Shown here: piece after piece, positions 8,654 through 16,673 of the stretch
Layout of the letters: each line of letters opens with the position of its first letter
Position numbering within the stretch: position 1 is the first letter of the stretch
From: Desulfobacteraceae bacterium
GTDB taxonomy: Bacteria > Desulfobacterota > Desulfobacteria > Desulfobacterales > Desulfosalsimonadaceae
Length of the DNA stretch: 58,235 nt
NCBI GenBank assembly: GCA_011389515.1
Contig: JAABUA010000014.1
Location: forward strand, 1-58,235
Direction: 5' to 3'
Translations under genes and position numbers: made by a program
The notes under the pieces: model-generated
Database searches by the model: none
What the model was told of the DNA's origin: nothing
Seen by the model: only the letters and a program-made list of their open reading frames with translations

Positions 8654-8709
8654 CATGGAAACCCGGCTTTTCGCTGGTATCAGGAAAGGCGAAACCACAG
8701 GTTTCCATG
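8654..8709 (+). promoter_or_regulatory. Long hairpin in the serA leader
   Basis: CATGGAAACC (8654-8663) and GGTTTCCATG (8700-8709) form a perfect 10-bp stem. Inside it, GCTTTTC and GAAAGGC can pair with one G-U. The structure ends about 18 nt before the GGAGGAG ribosome site of serA, so it would stand at the very start of the mRNA. It could control translation or transcript stability. It matches no riboswitch class I can name. Confidence 0.5.
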
Positions 8710-8739
8710 TACGCATGAGAGAAAGTGGAGGAGAAAAAA

Positions 8740-10335
8740 ATGACATACAAGGTACTGGTCAGCGATAAGCTTGGAGAAGCCGGAATCAAGATTTTCGAGA
8801 TGGATCCGGAGATTGAAGTGGATGTGAAAACCGATCTGACGCCGGAGGCGTTGAAGGAAATTATCGGCGAATATAACGGGCTTGCCATACGGAGCGCCAC
8901 AAAAGTCACCGAAGATCTTCTGGAATCGGCTGAAAACCTGAAAGTGATCGGCCGTGCCGGCATCGGGGTGGATAATATCGATGTCCCGGCCGCCACCAAG
9001 CGCGGCATCCTGGTCATGAATACCCCGGGCGGAAATGTCGTCACAACGGCGGAGCATGCCATTGCCATGATGATGGCCTTGACCCGCAATATTCCCCAGG
9101 GGACCATGTCCCTGAAGGAGGGGCGCTGGGACAAGAAAAAGCTCCAGGGGCGCGAAATCATGAACAAGACGCTGGGCGTTATCGGTTTTGGCAAGATCGG
9201 GTCGGTGGTGGCCCAGCGGGCGCGCGGGCTGAAAATGAAAGTGATTGTGTACGATCCGGTGGTAGCGCCGGAAAAAATCCAGAAGGCTGGATGCGAAAGC
9301 GTCCGTCTGGACGAGCTTTATGAAAAAGCGGATTATATAACGATCCATGTTCCCAAAATCAAGAAAACGGCCAACATGATTGACAAGGCGGCCTTCGGAA
9401 AGATGAAGGACGGGGTTATGCTGATCAACTGCGCCCGCGGCGGTATCGTGGATGAAGATGCCCTCTACGAAGCGCTGACATTGGGCAGGGTGGCCGGGGC
9501 CGCGATGGACGTCTTTGCTGTTGAGCCGCCCCCTTCCGATCATCCGCTGCTTTCTTTAGACAATGTTATTGTTACACCCCATCTCGGGGCTTCCACGGCG
9601 GAGGCCCAGACCAATGTGGCGGTTGCCATTGCCAACCAGATAAGCGATTACCTGAAAAATGAAACGATTACCAATTCGGTGAACGTTCCTTCGGTATCCG
9701 GAGAAGTCCTCGAGGAACTTGATCCTTATATCAGGCTCGCGGATCGCCTTGGTTGCATGCAGGGTCAGCTCGCCAAGGGGCATATCCGGGAGATCGAAAT
9801 TGCCTATGACGGCGATTTCGGGAATATCGATCTTTCCCCGGTGACCACGGCGGTGATATGCGGGCTGCTGGAGCCGCTGGTTATAGACGATGTCAACGCG
9901 GTCAACGCACGCTTTCTGGCCAAGGAAATGGGGATCAAGGTTCTGGAATCCAACACGGAAGATGCGCAAGAGTTTATGAACCTTCTGTCGGTGAAGGTGC
10001 GGACCGACAAGGAGGAAAGCACCGTCGCAGGCACCGTGTTCGGCAAGAGCGATCCCCGCGTGGTCAAGATCAATGATTTCCGGCTGGAAATGAAGCCGGA
10101 GGGCTACCTCACCCTGATTCAAAACATGGATATCCCCGGGGAGATCGGCAACATCGGGACAGTTCTCGGAAACAACAACATCAATATCTCCCGCATGACC
10201 GTGGGGCAGGAAGCAGAGGGAAAAGGAGGGCGAAATATCGTGTTTCTTCGCACGGACACGCCCCTTGACAAGGACATCCTCTTCCAGTTGGAAAATATGC
10301 CCCAGGCCCGTACCGTGATCTACATGGAGCTGTAA
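8740..10335 (+). CDS. serA: D-3-phosphoglycerate dehydrogenase (ACT-containing type)
   Basis: A 531-residue NAD-dependent 3-phosphoglycerate dehydrogenase, the first step of serine synthesis. The Rossmann motif VIGFGKIGSVV follows a GRAGIGVDNID substrate-domain motif; NCARGGIVDE and VTPHLGAST hold the conserved Arg and His of the D-2-hydroxyacid family. After residue 320 come an intervening regulatory domain and a C-terminal ACT domain (TLIQNMDIPGEIGNIG), the long type-1 form usually inhibited by serine. I start at ATG 8740, seven nt after GGAGGAG; the GTG at 8725 lies before that site. Serine supplies C1 units to tetrahydrofolate, which may explain its place beside the methyl-transfer cluster, but its leader suggests a separate transcript. 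Confidence 0.96.
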   Translation: MTYKVLVSDKLGEAGIKIFEMDPEIEVDVKTDLTPEALKEIIGEYNGLAIRSATKVTEDLLESAENLKVIGRAGIGVDNIDVPAATKRGILVMNTPGGNVVTTAEHAIAMMMALTRNIPQGTMSLKEGRWDKKKLQGREIMNKTLGVIGFGKIGSVVAQRARGLKMKVIVYDPVVAPEKIQKAGCESVRLDELYEKADYITIHVPKIKKTANMIDKAAFGKMKDGVMLINCARGGIVDEDALYEALTLGRVAGAAMDVFAVEPPPSDHPLLSLDNVIVTPHLGASTAEAQTNVAVAIANQISDYLKNETITNSVNVPSVSGEVLEELDPYIRLADRLGCMQGQLAKGHIREIEIAYDGDFGNIDLSPVTTAVICGLLEPLVIDDVNAVNARFLAKEMGIKVLESNTEDAQEFMNLLSVKVRTDKEESTVAGTVFGKSDPRVVKINDFRLEMKPEGYLTLIQNMDIPGEIGNIGTVLGNNNINISRMTVGQEAEGKGGRNIVFLRTDTPLDKDILFQLENMPQARTVIYMEL

Positions 10336-10630
10336 AAGGCTGAAAGCCGGGGTGGGCGGCAATGTAACTGAAAAGAAGGGATGGATTCAAAATTTTACGT
10401 TGACTTCGTAACAATGATGAAGTATGTCTATCGTCTTGTTTTATTATTTCGTTTGACCGGCAATGCATAACAATGACATGGTCCGTCCTTAAAAAAAACC
10501 GGTTGGGGGTATGCGGCGGGCGGGCGGACATTAGCAGGCAGGTTCTGACGCGAAAAAAGGTTGACTTCATGCTGGTTATTCTATTAGAAGCAGAGCGGTT
10601 TGGGCCGTTTTCAGTCAAGGGGCGGTGGCC
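10336..10630 (+). other. Intergenic region upstream of the ATP synthase operon
   Basis: A 295-bp gap without a convincing gene. It should hold the promoter of the Fo operon. TTGACT at 10561 followed by an AT-rich stretch near 10582-10589, and TTGACT at 10400 followed by TATGTC at 10423, are the only candidates I see, and both are weak. No terminator-quality hairpin follows serA. Confidence 0.35.
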
Positions 10631-10903
10631 TTGTCGGATGATAAGAAAAAAAAGTCGTTTTTCAATTACGATAAAAACCGCGACTGGACGGAAAATTTCG
10701 CCCTGGTCACGCAGCTTGGCCTTACCATGGCGGGAAGCATCCTGTTCTGCTTTTTTATCGGCATGTACCTGGATAAATGGCTCGGGACGAAGGGGCTGTT
10801 TCTCGTGATCGGCATTTTTCTGGGCATTGCCGGTGGCGGTGTGACCGTTTACCGGCAGATTATGGACATGCTGAAAGACAAGCGCAAGGATAAAGACGAG
10901 TAA
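10631..10903 (+). CDS. AtpZ/AtpI-family ATP synthase accessory protein
   Basis: A membrane protein of 90 residues with two transmembrane helices joined by a short loop. It has the AtpZ-type pattern QLGLTMAGSILFCFFIG, then YLDKWLGT, then a second glycine-rich helix. Such proteins precede Fo genes in many bacteria and are thought to help c-ring assembly or Mg2+ supply. I favour the TTG at 10631 because AAGGGG (10617-10622) stands 8 nt before it; the GTG at 10625 would sit only 2 nt away. It is the first gene of the Fo operon. Confidence 0.8.
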   Translation: MSDDKKKKSFFNYDKNRDWTENFALVTQLGLTMAGSILFCFFIGMYLDKWLGTKGLFLVIGIFLGIAGGGVTVYRQIMDMLKDKRKDKDE

Positions 10904-10905
10904 GG

Positions 10906-11283
10906 ATGGATGATGTCAGGGATCTCCGGAAAAAGTATTGCCCGGCAGCATTGTTCATTGCCATCATGGCCGCCATGATCATGATTTTTGTGGGCCACCG
11001 GGAGTTGGCCAGGGGGCTGATACTGGGAACCCTTTTCAGCATCATCAATTTCGTGCTGATGGGAATGTCCATACAGCTCAGAATCCAAAAGACGAGGCGT
11101 TCCGGAACGATCATTGCCCTGCTGCTGGTTCTGATGCGCATCGGTTTTCTGGCTGTTCCCCTTGTGGTCGCGCTAAGCTACGACAAATTCCATGTGGTGG
11201 CGACCATCGCCGGGCTTTTTATGGTACAGGCGGTGATACTGGGGGATGCACTGCGGAAAATGGTAGCGTCCGGACAGGGGTAA
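10906..11283 (+). CDS. atpI: AtpI-like ATP synthase I-chain protein
   Basis: A 125-residue protein with four predicted transmembrane helices, resembling the ATP synthase I chain (UncI/AtpI). This family sits directly before subunit a and helps assemble the c ring in several bacteria. It starts 2 nt after the preceding stop, so the two are probably translated together. Function is assigned by position and topology; sequence motifs in this family are weak. Confidence 0.75.
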   Translation: MDDVRDLRKKYCPAALFIAIMAAMIMIFVGHRELARGLILGTLFSIINFVLMGMSIQLRIQKTRRSGTIIALLLVLMRIGFLAVPLVVALSYDKFHVVATIAGLFMVQAVILGDALRKMVASGQG

Positions 11284-11334
11284 GGGATAGGGTTTGAACA
11301 ATTCGGGTTATCAACAGATCGGGAAATAATTGTA

Positions 11335-12009
11335 ATGGATGAAATCGGCGGCATTTATCAAATGATCGTGAGAGTGGGTGAGTACTCCTTCCATTTTAAT
11401 CTCACCACTATCAAGATGACGTGGATCGTAATCGCCCTGCTGCTTTTTTTCGGCTACATGGCGACCCGGCAGCGGCATATTCTGCCCCACACCTTACAGG
11501 TTGTGGGCGAGCTCGTCATCAGCCAGTTCTATTCGCTCACGGAAAGCGCCTTGGGAAAAGAAAGAGCAAAAGCCTATGCGCCGTTGATTGTCGCATTGTT
11601 TATGTTTCTCCTTATTTCCAACTGGCTTGATATTTTTCCGCATATGGAAGGGCCGACTACCGACCTTAACACACCTTTAAGTTTGGGGCTTATGGGTTTT
11701 TGCCTGGCGCATTATGCTGGAATTCGGGCAAAGGGATTCAAGGGATACATTAAGACGTACTTCGAGCCCATTGCCTTCATGATGCCCATGAACCTTATTG
11801 GTGAACTGGCAAAAGTGATTTCCATTTCCTTCAGGTTGTTCGGCAATATGATGGGAGGTTCCATCATTATCCTGGTGGTTTCCTACCTGATTTACAGCCT
11901 GATTCTCCCCCCATTTTTATACGCCTTTTTCAGCCTGTTTATCGGTACGATTCAGGCTTTCGTATTCACCATGCTGACAATTGTTTATATAGCGGTACAG
12001 GTCGAATAA
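11335..12009 (+). CDS. atpB: ATP synthase Fo subunit a
   Basis: A 224-residue Fo subunit a, the stator half-channel protein that passes ions to the c ring. The essential arginine is Arg167 in SISFRLFGNMMGG, with a conserved Glu157 in LIGELAK before it. The N-terminus is short, as in other bacterial a subunits of this size. GGGAAA precedes ATG 11335. The gene ends one nt before the six-hairpin c-like gene, so the two are co-translated. Nothing in it alone decides between H+ and Na+; the adjacent c subunit argues for Na+. Confidence 0.95.
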   Translation: MDEIGGIYQMIVRVGEYSFHFNLTTIKMTWIVIALLLFFGYMATRQRHILPHTLQVVGELVISQFYSLTESALGKERAKAYAPLIVALFMFLLISNWLDIFPHMEGPTTDLNTPLSLGLMGFCLAHYAGIRAKGFKGYIKTYFEPIAFMMPMNLIGELAKVISISFRLFGNMMGGSIIILVVSYLIYSLILPPFLYAFFSLFIGTIQAFVFTMLTIVYIAVQVE

Positions 12010-12010
12010 T

Positions 12011-13471
12011 ATGGATATCGATATTCAAACACTGGTAAAGATGGCGGCCTATCTTGGTGCCGGCTTGTCTATTGGCTTTGGCGCTATCGGCGCCGCCTTG
12101 GGTGAGGGTTACGCTGCTGCCAAGGCGGATGAGGCCATATCAGCAAATCCGGAAAAAGCTTCAGAAATTACGAGAAATATGCTCGTTGGGCAGGCAGTTG
12201 CCGAATCGGCTGCCATATTCGCGCTGGTCATTGCGGTGGTGCTGTTGTTTTTGTCTCCCCAGATTCCGACGATTGTGACTGCAGCCGCACTGGTAGCCGC
12301 AGGTGCATGCATGGGGCTCGGCGCATTCGGTTCAGGTCTGGGTTCAGGGTTCCCTGCGGGGAGGACCTGCGAAGCGATTGTCAAGGCCCGTGATCCCAAT
12401 GTTCAGAGCCGTATGACGACAGTTATGCTTATCGGGCAGGCCGTGTGCCAGACCCCTGCTATTCTTGCCATGGTTGTTTCATTGATGCTGATCTTCATGA
12501 GTTTCGGGGATCCTTCACTAATGAAGGCAGTGACTATTCTTGGCGCAGGCTTCTGCATGGGGCTGGGCGGAATTGGTTCCGGAATCGGCGCCGGGTTGCC
12601 TGCGGGGGAAACCTGCATGGCCATGACGCGCCAGCCTAAGCTGACCGGGAACTTGACCACGGTCATGCTGATCGGTGCTGCCGTGAGTCAGACGCCGACC
12701 ATTTTGGCCATGGTCATTGCCCTGATGCTGATGTTCGTCAATTTCGGGGATCCTTCTACTGCGAAAGCCATGGCCCTGTTGGGTGCAGGTCTCTGCATGG
12801 GCTTCGGGGCTATCGGGTCCGGCGTGGGTTCCGGTTATCCAGGGGGGGCTGCCTGCAAGGGGCTGGGGGAACAGCCGGCGGCACAGGCGAGTTTGACAAC
12901 CACCATGCTCGTTGGCGCGGCCGTATGTCAGACACCCACTATTTTCGCTATGGTTGTCGCCTTGATACTGATGTTCGTCAACTTTGGGGATGTTCCTTTG
13001 AATCCTTACTGGGCAGCGTTTCTAGGAGCGGGGTTGGCAACCGGGCTTTCGGCTATTGGATCCGGGTTTGGAGGCGGTCTCGCCGCTGGCGCTGCTTGCG
13101 AAGGGGTTTCCCGTAATCCGAAAAATACGGGCATCGTCACAACCACCATGCTCCTTGGCCAGGCGGTTTGTCAGACACCATGTATTTTCGGCTTGCTTAT
13201 CAGTTTTGTGCTGTTGTTTATGGCGCATCCGGAAACGACAGCCCTTGCCCCTTCCATGGCGCTGCTTGCGGCAGCCCTTTGTATGGGGTTCGGCGGAATA
13301 GGCCCCGGTCTTGGAATTGGTATCGCCGCCACAGGTGGGGTGAAATGGGTAGGCAGGAATGAGGAACACTCCGGGCTGTTGATACGTATGATGCTGGTTG
13401 GCCAGGCGGTTTCCGAGTCAACCGCAATATATTCAGTTGTAATCGCACTAGTTTTGCTCTTTGTGGTTTGA
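12011..13471 (+). CDS. Six-hairpin ATP synthase c-like rotor protein with four Glu-to-Gln hairpins
   Basis: A 486-residue protein built from six tandem c-subunit hairpins (about residues 8-82, 91-163, 172-243, 252-323, 333-404 and 412-486; period about 80). In normal c subunits the second helix carries the ion-binding Glu in GQAVAES. Here only hairpin 1 (Glu65) and hairpin 6 (Glu469) keep it. Hairpins 2-5 have Gln147, Gln227, Gln307 and Gln388 in a conserved (C/S)QTP motif; the codons are all CAG. Hairpin 1 also has Glu32 where Na+ c subunits have Gln32; hairpin 6 has Ile436 there. Multi-hairpin c subunits with lost carboxylates are known from V-type and some archaeal and Acetobacterium rotors, but this arrangement is unusual. 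It could enter a mixed ring with the single-hairpin c subunit next door. Repeat copies differ enough to rule out an assembly artefact. Confidence 0.9.
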   Translation: MDIDIQTLVKMAAYLGAGLSIGFGAIGAALGEGYAAAKADEAISANPEKASEITRNMLVGQAVAESAAIFALVIAVVLLFLSPQIPTIVTAAALVAAGACMGLGAFGSGLGSGFPAGRTCEAIVKARDPNVQSRMTTVMLIGQAVCQTPAILAMVVSLMLIFMSFGDPSLMKAVTILGAGFCMGLGGIGSGIGAGLPAGETCMAMTRQPKLTGNLTTVMLIGAAVSQTPTILAMVIALMLMFVNFGDPSTAKAMALLGAGLCMGFGAIGSGVGSGYPGGAACKGLGEQPAAQASLTTTMLVGAAVCQTPTIFAMVVALILMFVNFGDVPLNPYWAAFLGAGLATGLSAIGSGFGGGLAAGAACEGVSRNPKNTGIVTTTMLLGQAVCQTPCIFGLLISFVLLFMAHPETTALAPSMALLAAALCMGFGGIGPGLGIGIAATGGVKWVGRNEEHSGLLIRMMLVGQAVSESTAIYSVVIALVLLFVV

Positions 13472-13502
13472 GTATTTTATAAATTTATTCAGGAGGAAGA
13501 AA

Positions 13503-13751
13503 ATGGGTATCGAAGGTGCAGATATGATCGTAGCAGCGACATATATCGGTGCAGGCATTGCCATGGGTCTCGGTGCTATCGGGCCGGGCGTTGGTCAGGG
13601 AATGGTTGGTGCCAAGGCATGTGAGGCCATAGGGAAAAATCCCAGCGAGGCGCCCCTTCTTACACGCACCATGCTGGTAGGGCAGGCAGTAGCGGAGTCC
13701 ACCGGTATTTATTCGCTCGTCGTAGCAATGCTCTTGATTTTTGTCGTATAA
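13503..13751 (+). CDS. atpE: ATP synthase Fo subunit c, Na+-binding type
   Basis: An 82-residue standard c subunit with two transmembrane helices. Residue numbering coincides with the Na+-binding c subunit of Ilyobacter tartaricus: Gln32 in GPGVGQG, Val63, Glu65, Ser66, Thr67 and Tyr70 in VAESTGIYS. This full set is the known Na+ coordination signature; H+ c subunits usually lack Gln32 and the Ser/Thr pair. A strong AGGAGG lies 6 nt before ATG 13503, whereas the six-hairpin gene before it has a weak site, so this subunit should be made in much larger amounts. It lies 31 bp after that gene. Confidence 0.95.
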   Translation: MGIEGADMIVAATYIGAGIAMGLGAIGPGVGQGMVGAKACEAIGKNPSEAPLLTRTMLVGQAVAESTGIYSLVVAMLLIFVV

Positions 13752-13758
13752 CCAGAAA

Positions 13759-13773
13759 GACGGCATTGCCGTC
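13759..13773 (+). other. Short hairpin after atpE
   Basis: GACGGC and GCCGTC form a 6-bp stem around a 3-nt loop, 8 bp after the atpE stop. There is no T run. A hairpin here could protect the atpE message from 3' decay and help raise c-subunit yield over the stator genes that follow, a common arrangement in atp operons. Confidence 0.4.
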
Positions 13774-13866
13774 AGTTATTCATGAGACCGCACACTTTTT
13801 TAGTAGGGAAAATCGCCGGTGGGCAAAGGGGACACTTTTTCATGATCAATTTACGGAATTCATACC

Positions 13867-14331
13867 ATGGAAATTGAAATTACCAGAGCAGTCGCGCTAA
13901 TCTCCATTAATGCGACCCTTTTCGTGCAGCTGATTTCATTTCTGATTTTCATGATGCTGATCAGCCGATTAATGTATCACCCGCTACAAGATATGATAGC
14001 TGAGCGTGACCGGCAGATCGGGCAGATGAAAAAGGATATTTCAGCGGCGGAAGCCGATCTTGAGGATATTTTTTTCGAGATTGAAAGCGAGACGCGGAAA
14101 GTCAAGGATGAGGCCTTTGTCCTACAGCTTCATCTTGAAAAAGAAGGAGGGAAGCAGGCGGACGAACTTTTTTCAGAGGTCAACGCTGAAATCGAAAAGC
14201 TCAAAGCGGAAACCAAAAAGGAAGTCCAACGCCAGATAGCGGAGGTTAGTCAACATTTAGGTGAGGAATCCGAGCGGTTATCAAAGGTCATTATGGAAAA
14301 GGCGTTGGATCGGAGACTGGCAAATGAATAA
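13867..14331 (+). CDS. ATP synthase Fo subunit b' (first b-type stator subunit)
   Basis: A 154-residue b-type subunit: one N-terminal membrane helix (about residues 14-36, FVQLISFLIFMML) followed by MYHPL and a long charged coiled coil to the end. This is the peripheral stalk that joins subunit a to F1. Paired b and b' genes form a heterodimer in many bacteria. The 3' end overlaps the next gene by 8 bp. The ribosome site is weak (ACGGA). Confidence 0.88.
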   Translation: MEIEITRAVALISINATLFVQLISFLIFMMLISRLMYHPLQDMIAERDRQIGQMKKDISAAEADLEDIFFEIESETRKVKDEAFVLQLHLEKEGGKQADELFSEVNAEIEKLKAETKKEVQRQIAEVSQHLGEESERLSKVIMEKALDRRLANE

Positions 14332-14923
14332 CCTTTTTCGAAAAATTATTCAGGCAGGCTTTTTTTCTGTGCTGTTTTTTGTTTTTATGATCGAGCCTGC
14401 CATAGCGGAAGACGGTACCAGGGAATGGCGACCCATTTATGATTTGGTGATGCGCTGGATTAACTTCGGCATTCTCGTTTTTTTCCTCGTGAAGGTGGTC
14501 GGTCCGATTCTGTACAATTTTTTGTCCAATCAGCAGTCGGAGATCCAGGGGAAAATTTTGCGCATCCAGCAGGATAAAGAAGAAATTCTTACCAAAGTGC
14601 GGGACGCCAAGGATTCTCTTGAGAACAGTGGCCCGCGTCTGGAAGAGATCAAACGTCGGATTGTGGAGCAGGGGGAGAGACGGAAGCAGGAAATTATCGA
14701 CGAGGCCAATGAACACACTCGCCTGATGCTGGGGCATGCGCGTCAGAGAATTGACAACCAGATACTTCAGACCCGGAAAAAGCTGATGGATGACCTTCTG
14801 GACATGGCAATGGAAAAAGCCCTGACGCAACTTCCCGGAGAAATTACGGAAGAGGACAATCACCGGCTGATACAGAAATATCTCAGTGCTGCGTCGGCCA
14901 AAGAGATCGGAATAGGCGTATAA
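14324..14923 (+). CDS. atpF: ATP synthase Fo subunit b with signal peptide
   Basis: A 199-residue b subunit. It begins with a signal-peptide-like segment (GFFSVLFFVFMIEPAIA, likely cut after residue 29), then a second membrane helix (about residues 44-66), then a charged coiled coil. N-terminal signal sequences on b are common in delta-proteobacteria. The start at ATG 14324 overlaps the b' gene by 8 bp, so translation is coupled. No delta, alpha, gamma, beta or epsilon gene follows, so F1 must be encoded elsewhere. Confidence 0.88.
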   Translation: MNNLFRKIIQAGFFSVLFFVFMIEPAIAEDGTREWRPIYDLVMRWINFGILVFFLVKVVGPILYNFLSNQQSEIQGKILRIQQDKEEILTKVRDAKDSLENSGPRLEEIKRRIVEQGERRKQEIIDEANEHTRLMLGHARQRIDNQILQTRKKLMDDLLDMAMEKALTQLPGEITEEDNHRLIQKYLSAASAKEIGIGV

Positions 14924-14946
14924 CCGGAGATCGCTTTTTATCATAA

Positions 14947-16626
14947 ATGAATCGTTTCACACCAGTAAGGGCGCAGGAGCTTTTGTTTAAAAAAAGATTC
15001 CATGCGCCCTTCTTGTTTTTTCCCGCCTGGTTTTTCATCCTTTTGATCCACGCTGCGCTTGTGTTTTGTTCTCCAGGCGTCATCTACGGCAACGAAGTCT
15101 TTCGGGTTGGAAGCTATAACGTGGAAAACCTTTTTGATATGACCCATGACGGGACGGAATATCCCGGCTATATCCCAAAAACCGGATATGGATGGACGCC
15201 GGATATGCTTGGAATCAAGGCGGAAAATATATCAAAGGTGATCGTGGGTCTTAATGCGCATATCCTTGCACTCCAGGAAGTGGAGTCTCTTGAGGCCCTT
15301 TTATATCTTCGGGATATGCTGCGCAGAAAGGGGCTGGATTATCCATGGGCCGCTGTAACGCAAAAGGATGAAACAGCGGTACGATGCGCGCTTCTTTCCA
15401 TGTATCCCATCATTGAAAGCCGCGACATCGCCGTTCCCGGCAGGGGGAATCGGAATATTTTACAGGCAACCGTTGAAATTGATGGTAAGCCGCTCGTTTT
15501 GTTCGTGAATCACTGGCGATCCAGGAATGCTCCGGAAAGTCTGCGGATGGTTTCGGCAAAATCCCTTATTGATTCCCTGTCATCGCTCCCCCCGGAAGCA
15601 GAGTATATATTGCTCGGCGATTTTAACGCCAATTACAACGAATTTGAGATTATCCGAGACGATGACAAGGTCAACGACACCAGCGGCCGCACCGGAATCA
15701 ATCATGTATTGAGAACCATTGCAGGCGGTCGCCTGGTTGATCCCGATATTTTGCTGCAGGCCACCGCAATGCGCCTGCACTATAATTTGTGGATGGAACT
15801 GGAAGAAGGGCGGCGATGGTCCTACCTTTTTTCCGGCCAACCGCGCACCCTGGACAATATCCTGCTGCCGGCGGCGTTGTATGACTATAAAGGACTTTCC
15901 TACATAGACAACTCCTTCGACAAATTCGATCCGCACTATCTGTTCCGGGATGGCCGTATTTTCAGATGGCAGCGGGAAGACCGGGGGAGAGGACGGCACC
16001 TGGGCGAGGGCTATTCCGACCATCTACCGATTTATGCCTGTTTTACGACGGGAGGGTTCAAACCGTCAGGCAGTGATGCGCCCTGCTTTGCGCAGCCGGT
16101 AACGGTATCCATTTCGGACCTGTATGAATCAAAAACCGGCGCGGTTCGTTATTTGATTGAAAATGTCACAGTTATTTACAAGCACGGCAACAATGCCGTT
16201 ATAAAGAAGGAAAAAGACCGGGCCATATATGTATACGGCGCTGCAAAGGAGCTTGAATACGGAAAGTCCTACCGCATGGTTGTCAATCGGTTGAACCGGT
16301 TTTTCGGGAACCTTCAGATAACCGGCCTTGAACGAGTCATGCCGGAATCCGCCGTGGTCGAGGTGCCCTCCTTGTTGTTGCATGACCCGGCGGCCGATCT
16401 TTCAGATCCGCGTTTTGAGAACGAGGTCGTTTCAGCCGTTGCAGGATATTATGCGGATGGATGGCTGTATTATCCGCCGGATCAATCCATAAGGCTGTTT
16501 TTCCGGGACAAGGCAATCGCGCCGGACGGGAAGGGGCCTGCTGCAATCGATAAAGCGCGTATCGGCTTTCACAGGTATCCGCAAATCGTTATTGAGCAAA
16601 AATCCCAGATTCATCGGTTGCAATAG
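14947..16626 (+). CDS. Secreted or anchored endonuclease/exonuclease/phosphatase-family protein
   Basis: A 559-residue protein with an N-terminal hydrophobic segment (about residues 20-45, signal peptide or anchor) followed by an EEP-fold catalytic domain. Motifs in order are SYNVENLFD (metal-binding Asn), LALQEVES (catalytic Glu), NHWRSR, LLGDFNANYNE and EGYSDHLP (catalytic Asp-His). The fold covers nucleases, phosphodiesterases and phosphatases. The order NVENLFD...GDFNA...SDH resembles secreted DNase-like members. A C-terminal region of about 160 residues after the catalytic domain is not recognised. It starts 23 bp after atpF but has no obvious link to ATP synthesis. Confidence 0.85.
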   Translation: MNRFTPVRAQELLFKKRFHAPFLFFPAWFFILLIHAALVFCSPGVIYGNEVFRVGSYNVENLFDMTHDGTEYPGYIPKTGYGWTPDMLGIKAENISKVIVGLNAHILALQEVESLEALLYLRDMLRRKGLDYPWAAVTQKDETAVRCALLSMYPIIESRDIAVPGRGNRNILQATVEIDGKPLVLFVNHWRSRNAPESLRMVSAKSLIDSLSSLPPEAEYILLGDFNANYNEFEIIRDDDKVNDTSGRTGINHVLRTIAGGRLVDPDILLQATAMRLHYNLWMELEEGRRWSYLFSGQPRTLDNILLPAALYDYKGLSYIDNSFDKFDPHYLFRDGRIFRWQREDRGRGRHLGEGYSDHLPIYACFTTGGFKPSGSDAPCFAQPVTVSISDLYESKTGAVRYLIENVTVIYKHGNNAVIKKEKDRAIYVYGAAKELEYGKSYRMVVNRLNRFFGNLQITGLERVMPESAVVEVPSLLLHDPAADLSDPRFENEVVSAVAGYYADGWLYYPPDQSIRLFFRDKAIAPDGKGPAAIDKARIGFHRYPQIVIEQKSQIHRLQ

Positions 16627-16673
16627 CCGCCGAAGAAGGGCTATACTCTTCGGTAAGGCCATTTTGCGATCAC

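Noticed and set aside
10336..10630. A tRNA or small RNA gene before the ATP synthase operon
   Set aside because: No cloverleaf, and no hairpin followed by a T run, could be found in this gap.
12011..13471. Six-hairpin c protein as an assembly artefact of collapsed repeats
   Set aside because: The six units differ widely in sequence and in motif, and the first and last are distinct from the middle four, so misassembly of identical copies is not the explanation.
13759..13773. Hairpin after atpE as a transcription terminator
   Set aside because: The stem has only 6 bp and no T run follows; the stator subunit genes continue the operon downstream.
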